Shown here piece after piece: positions 52,926 through 60,911 of a stretch of DNA of 64,000 nucleotides. A model generated the notes under the pieces. The model was given only the letters and a program-made list of their open reading frames with translations. It did not search any database and was not told the DNA's origin. The translations under genes and the position numbers were made by a program. Numbering within the stretch: position 1 is the first letter of the stretch; each line of letters opens with the position of its first letter. Source of the stretch: DATBJG01 sp963790545 (GTDB taxonomy: Bacteria > Acidobacteriota > Vicinamibacteria > Vicinamibacterales > JAMQPK01); assembly GCA_963790545.1 (NCBI GenBank), contig CAWBPA010000018.1:62001-126000 (forward strand), written 5' to 3'.

Positions 52926-53102
52926 GACCTTCTGGTGTGTCGCGCTCCTCGATGTTCACGCTTTCTAAAGGCAAGCCTAGGTGCAGGCCGACAACCGCGT
53001 GTCCGGCCTCATGAATTGCCCTAGGTCGGTTTGCGCCCTCGCCACCGACTCTACGATCAAGTTCTTGATTCGTTCGATTTCGTCCTGTTCGATGTCGCTC
53101 AT
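52925..53102 (-). pseudogene. Remnant of a HEAGH metallopeptidase-like gene
   Basis: On the minus strand MSDIEQDEIERIKNLIVESV starts at 53102 behind AGAGGA. A shifted frame then reads AIHEAGHAVVGLHLGLPLESVNIEERDTP (HEAGH at 52999-53013), the zinc-peptidase motif of small M41/ImmA-like proteins. It breaks off at about 52925 where the integrase fragment begins. Confidence 0.45.
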
Positions 53103-53301
53103 TCCTCTATCTCAAAGCCAGGCAGCTCGCATCGTGCCCTTCGGAGGGAGGGCCTGGCCCAAGCCTCCAACGGAGTCTAAGGGCCTGGGGATTGCCGAGT
53201 CGATTGAATCTGCATCGAAATGAGGTCGATTTGGGAGTGAAGGCGGCCGGCAACGCAGCACGCGCTCAGCCTCCCCTTGCATGCCGCTAATCCGTGTGTT
53301 A

Positions 53302-53327
53302 TATACTGAACCACATGGTTCAGTATA
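53302..53327. promoter_or_regulatory. ArsR operator overlapping the start codon
   Basis: TATACTGAACC-ACAT-GGTTCAGTATA, perfect 11-bp arms. The spacer includes the A and T of the ArsR start codon (ATG 53315), so binding would cover the start of the gene. Strong candidate for autoregulation. Confidence 0.65.
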
Positions 53328-53680
53328 CCTGGACCGGCTTCGATGCCTCGTTCGCCGCGCTCTCGGACGCCACCCGACGCGGCGTTCTGGAGCAGCTCGG
53401 GCGTGCAGACGCTTCGATCACGGACCTTGCCGAGAGGTTCCACATGACCCTCACGGGCATGAAGAAGCACGTCGGCGTCTTGGAGCAGGCGGGGCTCGTC
53501 ACCACGGAGAAGGTCGGGCGCGTGCGGACTTGCAAGCTCGGCCTGCGCCGACTGGAGGAAGAGGCGGCATGGATTGAGAGGTACCGCCAGCTCTGGGACG
53601 CACGCTTCGACGAGCTGGACAAGGTTGTTGAGGAACTGAAACGGAAGGAGAAGGTCGATGGACGCAAGAAAAGAGAGTGA
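53315..53680 (+). CDS. ArsR-family HTH regulator
   Basis: A 121-residue ArsR-type repressor: FDASFAALSDATRRGVLEQLGRADASITDLAERFHMTLTGMKKHVGVLEQAGLVTTEKVGRVRTCKL. No metal-binding Cys pair. ATG 53315 lies inside a 26-bp palindrome. The SRPBCC gene overlaps its 3' end. This pair resembles the one at the left edge of the window but is not identical to it. Confidence 0.88.
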   Translation: MVQYTWTGFDASFAALSDATRRGVLEQLGRADASITDLAERFHMTLTGMKKHVGVLEQAGLVTTEKVGRVRTCKLGLRRLEEEAAWIERYRQLWDARFDELDKVVEELKRKEKVDGRKKRE

Positions 53681-54203
53681 GCCTACCCCCATGAAGAACG
53701 GCACGACGGTGGAACGGAAGTCCGAACGCGAGCTAGTCACAACGCGAACTTTCAACGGCCCGGCGCGCATCGTGTTCGAGGCCTGGACCAAGCCCGAGCT
53801 GTTCAAGCGGTGGTGGGCGCCGAAGTCGATGGGCATGTCCCTGCGTTCCTGTGAGATGGATGTTCGTGTCGGGGGCAGGTACCGTCTTGAGTTCGAACCC
53901 GATGCTATGGCGTTCTTCGGCACGTACCTCGAAGTGACACCGCCCTCGCGCCTCGTCTGGACCAATGAGGAAGGTGGTGAGGGTGGGCCCGTCACCACGG
54001 TGACCTTCGAGGAAAAGGGTGGCAAGACGCTGCTGGTCATGCACGAGCTCTATTCCTCGAAGGAAGCTCTCGACGCTGCCGGCACCGGGGCGGCGGATGC
54101 GATGGTCGAGACGTTCGCGCAACTGGACGAGCTTCTCGTCACCCTGGGCGCGAGCGTGGGCGCTGGAGAATCTTATCGATCCGATCACGCGCGGCGACCC
54201 TGA
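53658..54203 (+). CDS. SRPBCC (AHSA1-like) domain protein, altered C-terminus
   Basis: A 181-residue SRPBCC protein: TRTFNGPARIVFEAWTKPELFKRWWAPKSMG, a strand with RVGGRYRLEFEPDAMAFFGTYLEV, PSRLVWTNEEGGEGGPVTTVTFEE and a C-terminal helix MVETFAQLDELLVTL. The start at 53658 has GGAAGGAG before it and overlaps the ArsR gene by 23 bases. After GASVG the family normally ends; here the frame runs about 14 codons on into transposase debris, so the last residues are probably recent additions. Confidence 0.82.
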   Translation: MDARKESEPTPMKNGTTVERKSERELVTTRTFNGPARIVFEAWTKPELFKRWWAPKSMGMSLRSCEMDVRVGGRYRLEFEPDAMAFFGTYLEVTPPSRLVWTNEEGGEGGPVTTVTFEEKGGKTLLVMHELYSSKEALDAAGTGAADAMVETFAQLDELLVTLGASVGAGESYRSDHARRP

Positions 54204-54694
54204 GTCGCCGCTGCGCTGGACGTGCAAGAGCACACACGCGTTGTCCGCCGAGCTGTTCGTGCGGCACGGCATCCGGATCAGCGACAAGACGGTGACCAAG
54301 CTGCTGCGCGACCACGGTTACAGCTTGCAGGCGCCAAACAAGTCCGTCGAAGGTGCCTAGCATCCAGACCGCAACGCGCAGTTCGAGCACATCAACGCGA
54401 AGGCGCAGGACTGCGTTGATGGGGGCGTGCCGGTCATCTCCGTCGACACCAAGAAGAAGGAGCTGGTCGGTAACTTCAAGAACGGCGGACGCGAGTGGCA
54501 ACCGAAGGGCGAGCCCGACCTGGTGGACGTCCACGACTTCCCGTCCGATGCAGTCGGCAAAGCCATCCCATACCGCGTCTATGTCCTGGCCGCCAACGAA
54601 GGCTTCGTCAGCGTCGGCGTCGACCACGACACGCCGGTCTTTGCGGTGAGGTCCATCGAGGCCTGGTGGAGTCGAGTTGGCGCCAAGCGCTACG
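54160..54694 (+). pseudogene. ISAzo13-family transposase remnant
   Basis: A forward frame reads ALENLIDPITRGDPESPLRWTCKSTHALSAEL, VSDKTVTKLL-like ISDKTVTKLLRDHGYSLQAPNKS, then an in-frame TAG (54358-54360), then HPDRNAQFEHINAKAQDC, PVISVDTKKKELVGNFKNGGREW and DHDTPVFAVRSIEAWWSRVGAKRY. This is the middle of an ISAzo13/DDE transposase. The N-terminus, the end of the catalytic domain and any inverted repeats are gone. Confidence 0.75.
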
Positions 54695-54967
54695 ACATGC
54701 AGCGCCAGACGACCGAGGTCCATGACTACGGTCGCGGCCGGATGACGTCGGAGCCGGTCTTCGTGCGGAAGCCGGGCGCCGCCGCCGAGGATGAAGGCTG
54801 GATCATGTCTTTATGTCTACGACCCGGAACGCGACCTGAGCGACGTCGTCATCCTTGACGCCCAGGACTTCACCAGGGAGCCGATCGCGACCATCCGTCT
54901 GACTGTTCGCGTGCCGCACGGCTTCCACGGGGGGTGGGCGCCCGACAAGATCACCGTCGTCGAGTAG
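54694..54967 (+). pseudogene. Carotenoid oxygenase C-terminal remnant
   Basis: From about 54694 the same frame switches to DMQRQTTEVHDYGRGRMTSEPVFVRKPGAAAEDEGWIM, then after a one-base slip (about 54806-54812) to YVYDPERDLSDVVILDAQDFTREPIATIRLTVRVPHGFHGGW. This is the last iron-ligand region of a carotenoid/lignostilbene oxygenase (HGFHG His). It is joined to the transposase fragment within a few codons and lacks its first 80 percent. Confidence 0.7.
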
Positions 54968-54980
54968 GAGTGCATGAGAT

Positions 54981-55012
54981 GGCGGCGCCCCTTCAAATCG
55001 AGTGGCGCCGCC
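54981..55012. terminator. GC-rich hairpin after the carotenoid oxygenase remnant
   Basis: GGCGGCGCC (54981-54989) and GGCGCCGCC (55004-55012), a perfect 9-bp stem 14 bases after the stop. No T-tract follows. Confidence 0.45.
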
Positions 55013-55109
55013 AGACTCGTTCTCGCCTAGCCACCCACACATCCCACGCCATGAACTACGGCTTCCTGTCGTAGCTGCGCCACGAGAAGTCGGCTATCCT
55101 CGAGTCCGA

Positions 55110-56039
55110 CTACCGCCCCGATGCGGCCAGGGCGCCGCGCACCTTAATGCCACGTGCGTAGCGGCTCGGAGACTGGCCCACGTGGCGGTTGAATGCAGTG
55201 CTGAAGGTGCTTGCCGAGCCGTAGCCGACGCGTTCGGCAACCTCGCCGATGTCGAAGTCGTGGCGTCGCAGCAGATCCTTCGCGACAGCCATGCGCCAGG
55301 CGAGCAGATACTCCATCGGTGGCAGTCCCACGGTTCGCGTGAACCGTTCGAAGAATGCCGAGCGCGACAGCGCCGCCGTCCTCGCGAGCTGGGCCACAGT
55401 CCACGACCGTGCGAGCTGACCGTGCATTTGGCGGATCGCCGGCGCGAGTCGCGCGTCGGCCAACCCGCGCAGCAGCCCGGGAGGCGCGTCCTCACCTGGC
55501 GTCGCCCTCAGCGCTTCGATGAGCAACACCTCGACGAGGCGGGTGAGCACGAGGTCACGGCCTGGCCTCCGCTCGCTCGCTTCCTCGCCGACGAGGCGCA
55601 CCAGGACGGAAAGCCGTTCGATGCCGCGCACGTGGACGACAGAGGGCAGCAGCGATACCAGCAACGTCGAATCCGGCGAGTCGAATACACACCAACCGCC
55701 GAGCCACCGCACGTCGGGGCGCCCACCGCTCGTCCCATGGCGCGTTTCACCTAGCACCTTTGACGTCACGTGCGGGTCCAGGTGCTTGAGTCTCCCTGGC
55801 TCGAGGCTCGACATGGTGAAACCCGGCGTTGCCGGCAGGAGCACGAAGTCGCCAGCTTCCAGAATCAGGGGGCGGTAGCCATCGACGGCCAACCGGCAGC
55901 TGCCCTCGAGCACGGCGCAGAAGCTCGGCTGGCCGAAGGCCGAGTAGCGAAAGGCCCACCGACCCGCGCCGCTGATACGCCTCGAGAACACCGCACGCGG
56001 CTGAAGCAGGGCGATGACTTCCGACAGCGGATCGTTCAT
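55110..56039 (-). CDS. AraC-family transcriptional regulator (cupin N-terminus)
   Basis: A 309-residue regulator. The N-terminal cupin-type sensor has FGQPSFCAVLEGSCRLAVDG and LEAGDFVLLPATPGF; the C-terminal AraC domain has two HTH motifs, WTVAQLARTAALSRSAFFERFTRTVGLPPMEYLLAWRMAVAKDLL and IGEVAERVGYGSASTFSTAFNRHVGQSPSRYAR. It is divergent from the SDR gene at 56165 and probably controls it, as is common for the Cupin_6/AraC and SDR pairing. Confidence 0.88.
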   Translation of the reverse strand: MNDPLSEVIALLQPRAVFSRRISGAGRWAFRYSAFGQPSFCAVLEGSCRLAVDGYRPLILEAGDFVLLPATPGFTMSSLEPGRLKHLDPHVTSKVLGETRHGTSGGRPDVRWLGGWCVFDSPDSTLLVSLLPSVVHVRGIERLSVLVRLVGEEASERRPGRDLVLTRLVEVLLIEALRATPGEDAPPGLLRGLADARLAPAIRQMHGQLARSWTVAQLARTAALSRSAFFERFTRTVGLPPMEYLLAWRMAVAKDLLRRHDFDIGEVAERVGYGSASTFSTAFNRHVGQSPSRYARGIKVRGALAASGR

Positions 56040-56164
56040 GTCTGGACGCTCACCAATGAAATGTGGACTCTGCGTTGTAGAAAGTCCTGCCCGTCACCGC
56101 CATAGTCGTCGGCGACAAGGTTACTGGGCCACTAGCAGATGAACCTCAGACAAAGGAGTCGACC

Positions 56165-56908
56165 ATGAACACCGTGCTCATTACGGGTTGCTCTTCAGGG
56201 TATGGCCTCGAGACCGCGCGCCACTTTCACGCGCAGGGGTGGAAAGTGATCGCCACCATGCGAACGCCGCGCGAAGACATTCTGCCCCGGTCGGAGCGAC
56301 TCCGCGTCCTGGCGCTCGACGTGACGAAGCCCGAAAGCATCGACGCCGCGATCGAGGCGTGTGGGCCCGTCGACGTGCTTGTCAACAACGCGGGCATCGG
56401 GGTGATCGGCGTCTTCGAAGCCACGCCGATGGCGACGGTGCGCGAGGTGTTCGAGACCAATACCTTCGGCGTGATGGCGATGACGCAGGCGGTGCTGCCG
56501 CAGTTTCGCGCGAGGAGGTCGGGTGTGGTGGTGAATGTGACCTCGAGCGTCACGCTGGCGCCGATGCCGCTGGCGGCGGCGTACACCGCGAGCAAGATGG
56601 CGATCGAAGGATTCACCGGATCACTTGCGCACGAGCTCGAGGCGTTCAACGTGCGGGTGAAACTGGTCGAGCCAGGCTACGGCCCGACGACGCGATTTAC
56701 CAGCAACGGAGGATCGCGCATGGAAGGGCTGTTTCCCGAAGCCTACGCTGCGTTCGCGAAATCCATCCTCGCTTCGTTTGCGCAGGTGACTACGGTGACC
56801 AGGGAGTCCGACGTGGCTGAGGCGGTGTGGCGTGCCGCGAACGATGCATCCGGGCAGCTCCGATTTCCAGCCGGTCCCGATGCGGTGGCGCTGGCCCGGT
56901 CGGCCTGA
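56165..56908 (+). CDS. Short-chain dehydrogenase/reductase (SDR)
   Basis: A 247-residue classical SDR with cofactor motif LITGCSSGYG (residues 5-14), NNAG (74-77), catalytic Ser in VNVTSSVTL and YTASK (Tyr140, Lys144). The absence of a basic residue after the second strand makes NADP use plausible but uncertain. Probable target of the divergent AraC regulator. Substrate unknown. Confidence 0.88.
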   Translation: MNTVLITGCSSGYGLETARHFHAQGWKVIATMRTPREDILPRSERLRVLALDVTKPESIDAAIEACGPVDVLVNNAGIGVIGVFEATPMATVREVFETNTFGVMAMTQAVLPQFRARRSGVVVNVTSSVTLAPMPLAAAYTASKMAIEGFTGSLAHELEAFNVRVKLVEPGYGPTTRFTSNGGSRMEGLFPEAYAAFAKSILASFAQVTTVTRESDVAEAVWRAANDASGQLRFPAGPDAVALARSA

Positions 56909-57047
56909 CCGAGATCGGCGTAGCCGGCACCGGTTGCGCGACGTGGATCGAGCTGACTCTCGCAGCGGCTACGCATCGAACAGTACGGGCGCCTGTCTCG
57001 GCTCATCGCGATTGGAGGGTGTTGAAGAAGATTTTGAGGGTTTTGCG

Positions 57048-57404
57048 ATGTCGAAATTCAATCCTGAAGAGCGGCTGTTCATCGATGGCGCCCTGGTGGC
57101 CGCGGAGGGCGGACAGACCTACAACGTCATTAACCCTGCGACCGAAGAGGTGGCGGGCATCGTGGCTGCCGCTTCGCCGGCGGACGGCGATCGTGCTCTC
57201 GCCGCCGCGCGGCGCGTCCGCACAGGCACGATGAACGTCAATGGGGCGTTCTTCCTCGCGCCCAACGCGCCCTTCGGGGGGTACAAGCAATCAGGCATCG
57301 GCCGCGAATCGGGCGTCGAAGGATTCGAGGAGTATCTGGAGACGAAGACGATCGCAGTGCCCGTCGACTATCCGACACGACTGGAAGCAGTAGGGGTGCT
57401 GTAG
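57048..57404 (+). CDS. Internally deleted aldehyde dehydrogenase (118 residues)
   Basis: The reading frame joins the start of an aldehyde dehydrogenase (RLFIDGALVAAEGGQTYNVINPATEEVAGIVAAASPADGDRALAAARR) directly to its end (VRTGTMNVNGAFFLAPNAPFGGYKQSGIGRESGVEGFEEYLETKTIAV). About 360 residues, including the NAD fold, catalytic Cys and Glu, are missing, in frame. It cannot catalyse oxidation. The end still has the oligomerisation strand, so a small dimerising peptide is conceivable, but decay is more likely. Confidence 0.75.
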   Translation: MSKFNPEERLFIDGALVAAEGGQTYNVINPATEEVAGIVAAASPADGDRALAAARRVRTGTMNVNGAFFLAPNAPFGGYKQSGIGRESGVEGFEEYLETKTIAVPVDYPTRLEAVGVL

Positions 57405-57452
57405 TCAACGGAACGAGGATGCGTGCGGGTGGCGGAGCGGCCGGTTGCCGCA

Positions 57453-58019
57453 TCAAGCTTTAACCGACGCCAGGCCCGCGTCCAGGATTTCCTGTGAAAG
57501 CGCACGATCATCGATCGCGCGCGCCAGGACCATTGCGCCGACCAATGTTGCGTACGTGCTGATGGCCTTCTGCCGTCGCGCCGCTTTCGATGTGCCCCGA
57601 ACCAGCTTCGCCAGTAGATCGAACGCGGAACGCAAGTGGTCCGTAGCTGCGCGCCGCACGGCCGGACCCTGTCGCGACACGTCCGGTCCGAGCGCGGCCA
57701 GGAGACAACCCGCCCCCGGATTGTCGCGATGGCTGCTGGCCAAATAGGCGCCGGCGACTGCGGACAGCGGATCACTTGGCCCACGCTCCGCGACCTCGCT
57801 CAAGAGCGCAAGCGAGCGCGTCAAAGCGCGCGCGGATGCCTCCGCGATCAGGTCATCTTTCGACGAGAAGTGTCCGTAGAAACCGCCATGTGTAAGACCG
57901 GCCTCCTTCATGAGATCCGCGACGCCGATCCCTTCGAAACCGCGCTCACGGAATAGCTGGGCTGCCGCCTCAACGATCCGCTCCCGGTTCTGGGCCGCCT
58001 GTTCTCTGCTCACTTTCAT
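57453..58019 (-). CDS. TetR-family transcriptional regulator
   Basis: A 188-residue TetR repressor: RERIVEAAAQLFRERGFEGIGVADLMKEAGLTHGGFYGHFSSKDDLIAEA is the HTH. The ligand domain contains HRDNPGAGCLLAALGPDVSRQG, as in the subgroup that regulates hydrolases and oxidoreductases (TetR_C_16-like). It is divergent from a four-gene operon with operator-like repeats between them, so it should repress both. Confidence 0.88.
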   Translation of the reverse strand: MKVSREQAAQNRERIVEAAAQLFRERGFEGIGVADLMKEAGLTHGGFYGHFSSKDDLIAEASARALTRSLALLSEVAERGPSDPLSAVAGAYLASSHRDNPGAGCLLAALGPDVSRQGPAVRRAATDHLRSAFDLLAKLVRGTSKAARRQKAISTYATLVGAMVLARAIDDRALSQEILDAGLASVKA

Positions 58020-58045
58020 CCTGATCTCCTAAGGTTTTTCACTGC

Positions 58046-58102
58046 TTGACAGTATACATGATGACCGTCATATAATAAGCCAATGATGACGACCATCATA
58101 TA
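58046..58102 (+). promoter_or_regulatory. Promoter and TetR operator of the 58-61 kb operon
   Basis: Forward TTGACA (58046-58051) and TATAAT (58071-58076), 19 bases apart. The dyad ATGAC-C-GTCAT (58060-58070) lies between the boxes and ATGATG-ACGAC-CATCAT (58083-58099) just after them. TetR binding would block the promoter. Confidence 0.6.
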
Positions 58103-58130
58103 AGTGAACGGCAGTATGGAGGGCCCGACA

Positions 58131-59057
58131 ATGTCCGACACCCACCTCACCGCACCGACCCGCTTCATCGAGGTCGATGGCGACCGATTCGCGTACCGCC
58201 GCTGGGGCACGCCCTCCGGCGTCCCGCTGTTCTTCGTGCCGCATTTCCGTGCCGGCTTGGATCATTGGGATCCGCTGCTGACCGATGGGCTGGCCGCAGG
58301 CCGGGAAGTCATCCTGTTCAACGGGCGCGGCATCGCCTCGTCCACCGGCAAGCCCCGCAATCGCATCGAGGACCTAGCGGACGACATCGCGTTGGTGATC
58401 CGGGCGCTGGGGCTGTCGAAAGTCGATTTGCTCGGATTCTCGATCGGTGGCCTGCAGGTGCAAGAGGTTGCGCTGCGTCATCCCGACCTGGTGCGCAAGC
58501 TGCTACTGCTCGGCACCGGCCTGCGCAGCGCCGATCCGACCATCGATCCCAGGATCCTGGAGGTCGCGCCGAAACCGGTGCCCACGGTGGAGGACTTCCT
58601 GTTCCTGTTCTTTGGCCGCTCGGAGGCCGCCAAGCAGGCCGGCCGCGCCTTCTGGGATCGGCGCCACGTGCGCGTCGATCAGGACCCACCCAGTTCGGGC
58701 GATGTCGCCCAGGCGCAGGCCGAGGCCTACGCGGTGTACTCGGTGCCGCTGCCCGGCGAGAACCCCTATGCCTACCTGCATGCGATCAAGCAGCCGACGC
58801 TGGTCCTGAACGGCGTCAACGACATCATGATCGCGTCGATCAATTCCTGGCACCTGGCCCAGAACATCCCTAACGCCCAGCTCCTGATCTATCCCGATGC
58901 CGGGCACGGCGCGCAGTTCCAGTATCCAGAGCGATTCCTGAAGCACGCCATCCAGTTCCTCGAGGAAGAGAGCTCCAGCACGCTTCGTTCGACTCGACCG
59001 TCAAAACGAGACAGGCAGGATATGTCGGAGGAACACAGCTATGAATCCGCACACTGA
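58131..59057 (+). CDS. Alpha/beta hydrolase
   Basis: A 308-residue hydrolase. Start ATG 58131 follows GGAGGG. Motifs: FFVPHFRAGLDHWDPLL (oxyanion region), FNGRGIASSTG, nucleophile LLGFSIGGLQ (Ser104), acid NGVNDIM and the catalytic His in YPDAGHGAQFQ. It resembles perhydrolase- and chloroperoxidase-like esterases. The first gene of the TetR-controlled operon; the last gene is a paralogue (60908-61774). It overlaps the following SDR gene by 17 bases. Confidence 0.85.
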   Translation: MSDTHLTAPTRFIEVDGDRFAYRRWGTPSGVPLFFVPHFRAGLDHWDPLLTDGLAAGREVILFNGRGIASSTGKPRNRIEDLADDIALVIRALGLSKVDLLGFSIGGLQVQEVALRHPDLVRKLLLLGTGLRSADPTIDPRILEVAPKPVPTVEDFLFLFFGRSEAAKQAGRAFWDRRHVRVDQDPPSSGDVAQAQAEAYAVYSVPLPGENPYAYLHAIKQPTLVLNGVNDIMIASINSWHLAQNIPNAQLLIYPDAGHGAQFQYPERFLKHAIQFLEEESSSTLRSTRPSKRDRQDMSEEHSYESAH

Positions 59058-59862
59058 CAAAGGCGTGGCGTTGATCACGGGCGCCTCCTCCGGGATCGGC
59101 GCCACCTATGCCGACCGCCTGGCTCACCGTGGCTACGATCTGGTCCTCGTCGCGCGCGATGCGCCACGTCTGGAGCAATTGGCGGCGCGGCTGCGAGCAG
59201 ACACCGGAATCACGAGCGAGGTGTTCCGGGCCGACCTGACGCAGGACGCCGACCTCGCCCGCGTCGAGCAGCGCCTGCGGTGCGACCCGAGCATCACGAT
59301 GCTGGTCAACAACGCGGGCGTTGCCGTGGGCGGACCGCTGGTGGGCGGGGATCTCCCCAGCATGGAGGCCATGATCGACCTGAACGTGGTGGCGGTGACA
59401 CGTCTCGCCTCGGCGGCGGCGACCAATTTCGTGGCCCGTGGCGCCGGTATCTTGATCAATCTCTCGTCGGTGCTGGCCCTCGCACCGGAGCAGTTCAACG
59501 CGGTCTACAGCGCCACGAAGGCCTACGTCCTGAATTTGTCTCTGTCCCTCCACCAGGAGCTCAGCCCCAGCGGCGTGCAGGTGCAGGTGGTGCTGCCAGG
59601 GGCGACGCGCACGGCCATCTGGGCGCGCGCTGGCATTGACGTCGCCAGCCTGCCGGCGTCCATGCTCATGGAAGTGGAGGAAATGGTGGACGCCGCACTC
59701 GTCGGCCTCGACCGTCGCGAACTGGTGACCATTCCTTCGCTGCCGGACAGCGCGGACTGGGAGGCCTACACCGCCGCCCGTTTGTACCTGGGTCCGAACC
59801 TCTCGCGGCAGCACGCTGCGGATCGGTACAAGTCGGTCGATCACGCCGCCGCGAGCGCATGA
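59041..59862 (+). CDS. Short-chain dehydrogenase/reductase (SDR)
   Basis: A 273-residue SDR: cofactor site LITGASSGIGATY (residues 11-23), NNAG, catalytic NLSSV and YSATK (Tyr156, Lys160). The basic patch LVARDAPRLEQL favours NADP. Overlaps the hydrolase before it and the ADH gene after it, so it is translationally coupled in the operon. Confidence 0.88.
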   Translation: MNPHTDKGVALITGASSGIGATYADRLAHRGYDLVLVARDAPRLEQLAARLRADTGITSEVFRADLTQDADLARVEQRLRCDPSITMLVNNAGVAVGGPLVGGDLPSMEAMIDLNVVAVTRLASAAATNFVARGAGILINLSSVLALAPEQFNAVYSATKAYVLNLSLSLHQELSPSGVQVQVVLPGATRTAIWARAGIDVASLPASMLMEVEEMVDAALVGLDRRELVTIPSLPDSADWEAYTAARLYLGPNLSRQHAADRYKSVDHAAASA

Positions 59863-60911
59863 GCAGCGACGAACCCGGTGAAACCATGAAGGCATTCATC
59901 ATCGACCGTTTTGGAAGCGCCGCGCGCCTACGGGCTGGCGAAATGCCGGATCCGGTGATGCGGGAGGAGGACGTCTTGGTCCAGATCCACGCCGCTGGCG
60001 TGAACCAGCTGGATTCCAAAATCAGGTCGGGCGAGTTCAAGCGGCTGCTGCCCTATCGCCTCCCTCTCATCTTGGGCAACGACGTGGCCGGGGTCGTGCT
60101 CAAAGTCGGCGCGCGAGTGCAGCGATTCAAACCCGGTGACGAAGTCTATGCGCGGCCAGACCAGGATCGAATCGGTACGTTCGCCGAGCTGATCGCGATC
60201 AAAGAAGATTCAGTCGCGAAGACACCCAAGAACCTCACGATGGAAGAAGCCGCCTCCATTCCTTTGGTTGGGCTGACCGCCTGGCAGGCACTGATCGAGA
60301 AGGCAAGTCTCAAGAAGGGGCAGAAGGTGTTTATCCAAGCAGGGTCGGGCGGCGTCGGCACGTTCGCGATTCAGCTGGCCAAACACGTGGGTGCGACCGT
60401 GGCGACGACCACGAGCACGGACAACGTGAACTTGGTCAAGAGCCTCGGCGCCGACATCGTCATCGATTACAAGAAGGACGACTTCGGAAACGTCCTCCGC
60501 GACTACGACGTGGTCTTGAATAGTCTCGACAAGGTCACGCTCGAGAAATCTCTGCGAGTGCTGAAGCCGGGCGGACGGCTCATCTCCATTTCAGGCCCAC
60601 CCGATCCTGACTTTGCGCGGGACATCGGCGCATCGTGGCTGTTGCAAGTGGGCATGCGCGTGTTGAGCTACGGGGTTCGCGTGAAAGCACAGCGCTCTCA
60701 GGTCAACTACTCGTTTCTCTTCATGAGAGCGAATGGCGATCAGTTGGCCGAGATCACCGCGCTGATCGACTCTGGAATCATCCGGCCAATCGTGGATCGG
60801 GTCTTCCCGTTCGAGTCGACCGATGAGGCCATGGCCTACGTTGAAGCAGGACGCGCAAGGGGCAAGGTCGTCGTCCAGGTGAGGCCGCCAGAAGGAAGGA
60901 GAACAGTATGA
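59859..60911 (+). CDS. Zinc-independent quinone oxidoreductase-like alcohol dehydrogenase
   Basis: A 350-residue medium-chain dehydrogenase: KAFIIDRFGSAARLR, LILGNDVAGVVLKVGARVQRFKPGDEVYARPD, GLTAWQALIEKASLKKGQKVFIQAGSGGVGTFAIQLAKHVGATV (NADPH site) and VLNSLDKVTLEKSLRVLKPGGRLISISG. No zinc-binding Cys/His set is present, as in quinone reductases (QOR). The ATGA overlap with the SDR gene supports start 59859; ATG 59886 begins the conserved part and is also possible. Confidence 0.85.
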   Translation: MSSDEPGETMKAFIIDRFGSAARLRAGEMPDPVMREEDVLVQIHAAGVNQLDSKIRSGEFKRLLPYRLPLILGNDVAGVVLKVGARVQRFKPGDEVYARPDQDRIGTFAELIAIKEDSVAKTPKNLTMEEAASIPLVGLTAWQALIEKASLKKGQKVFIQAGSGGVGTFAIQLAKHVGATVATTTSTDNVNLVKSLGADIVIDYKKDDFGNVLRDYDVVLNSLDKVTLEKSLRVLKPGGRLISISGPPDPDFARDIGASWLLQVGMRVLSYGVRVKAQRSQVNYSFLFMRANGDQLAEITALIDSGIIRPIVDRVFPFESTDEAMAYVEAGRARGKVVVQVRPPEGRRTV

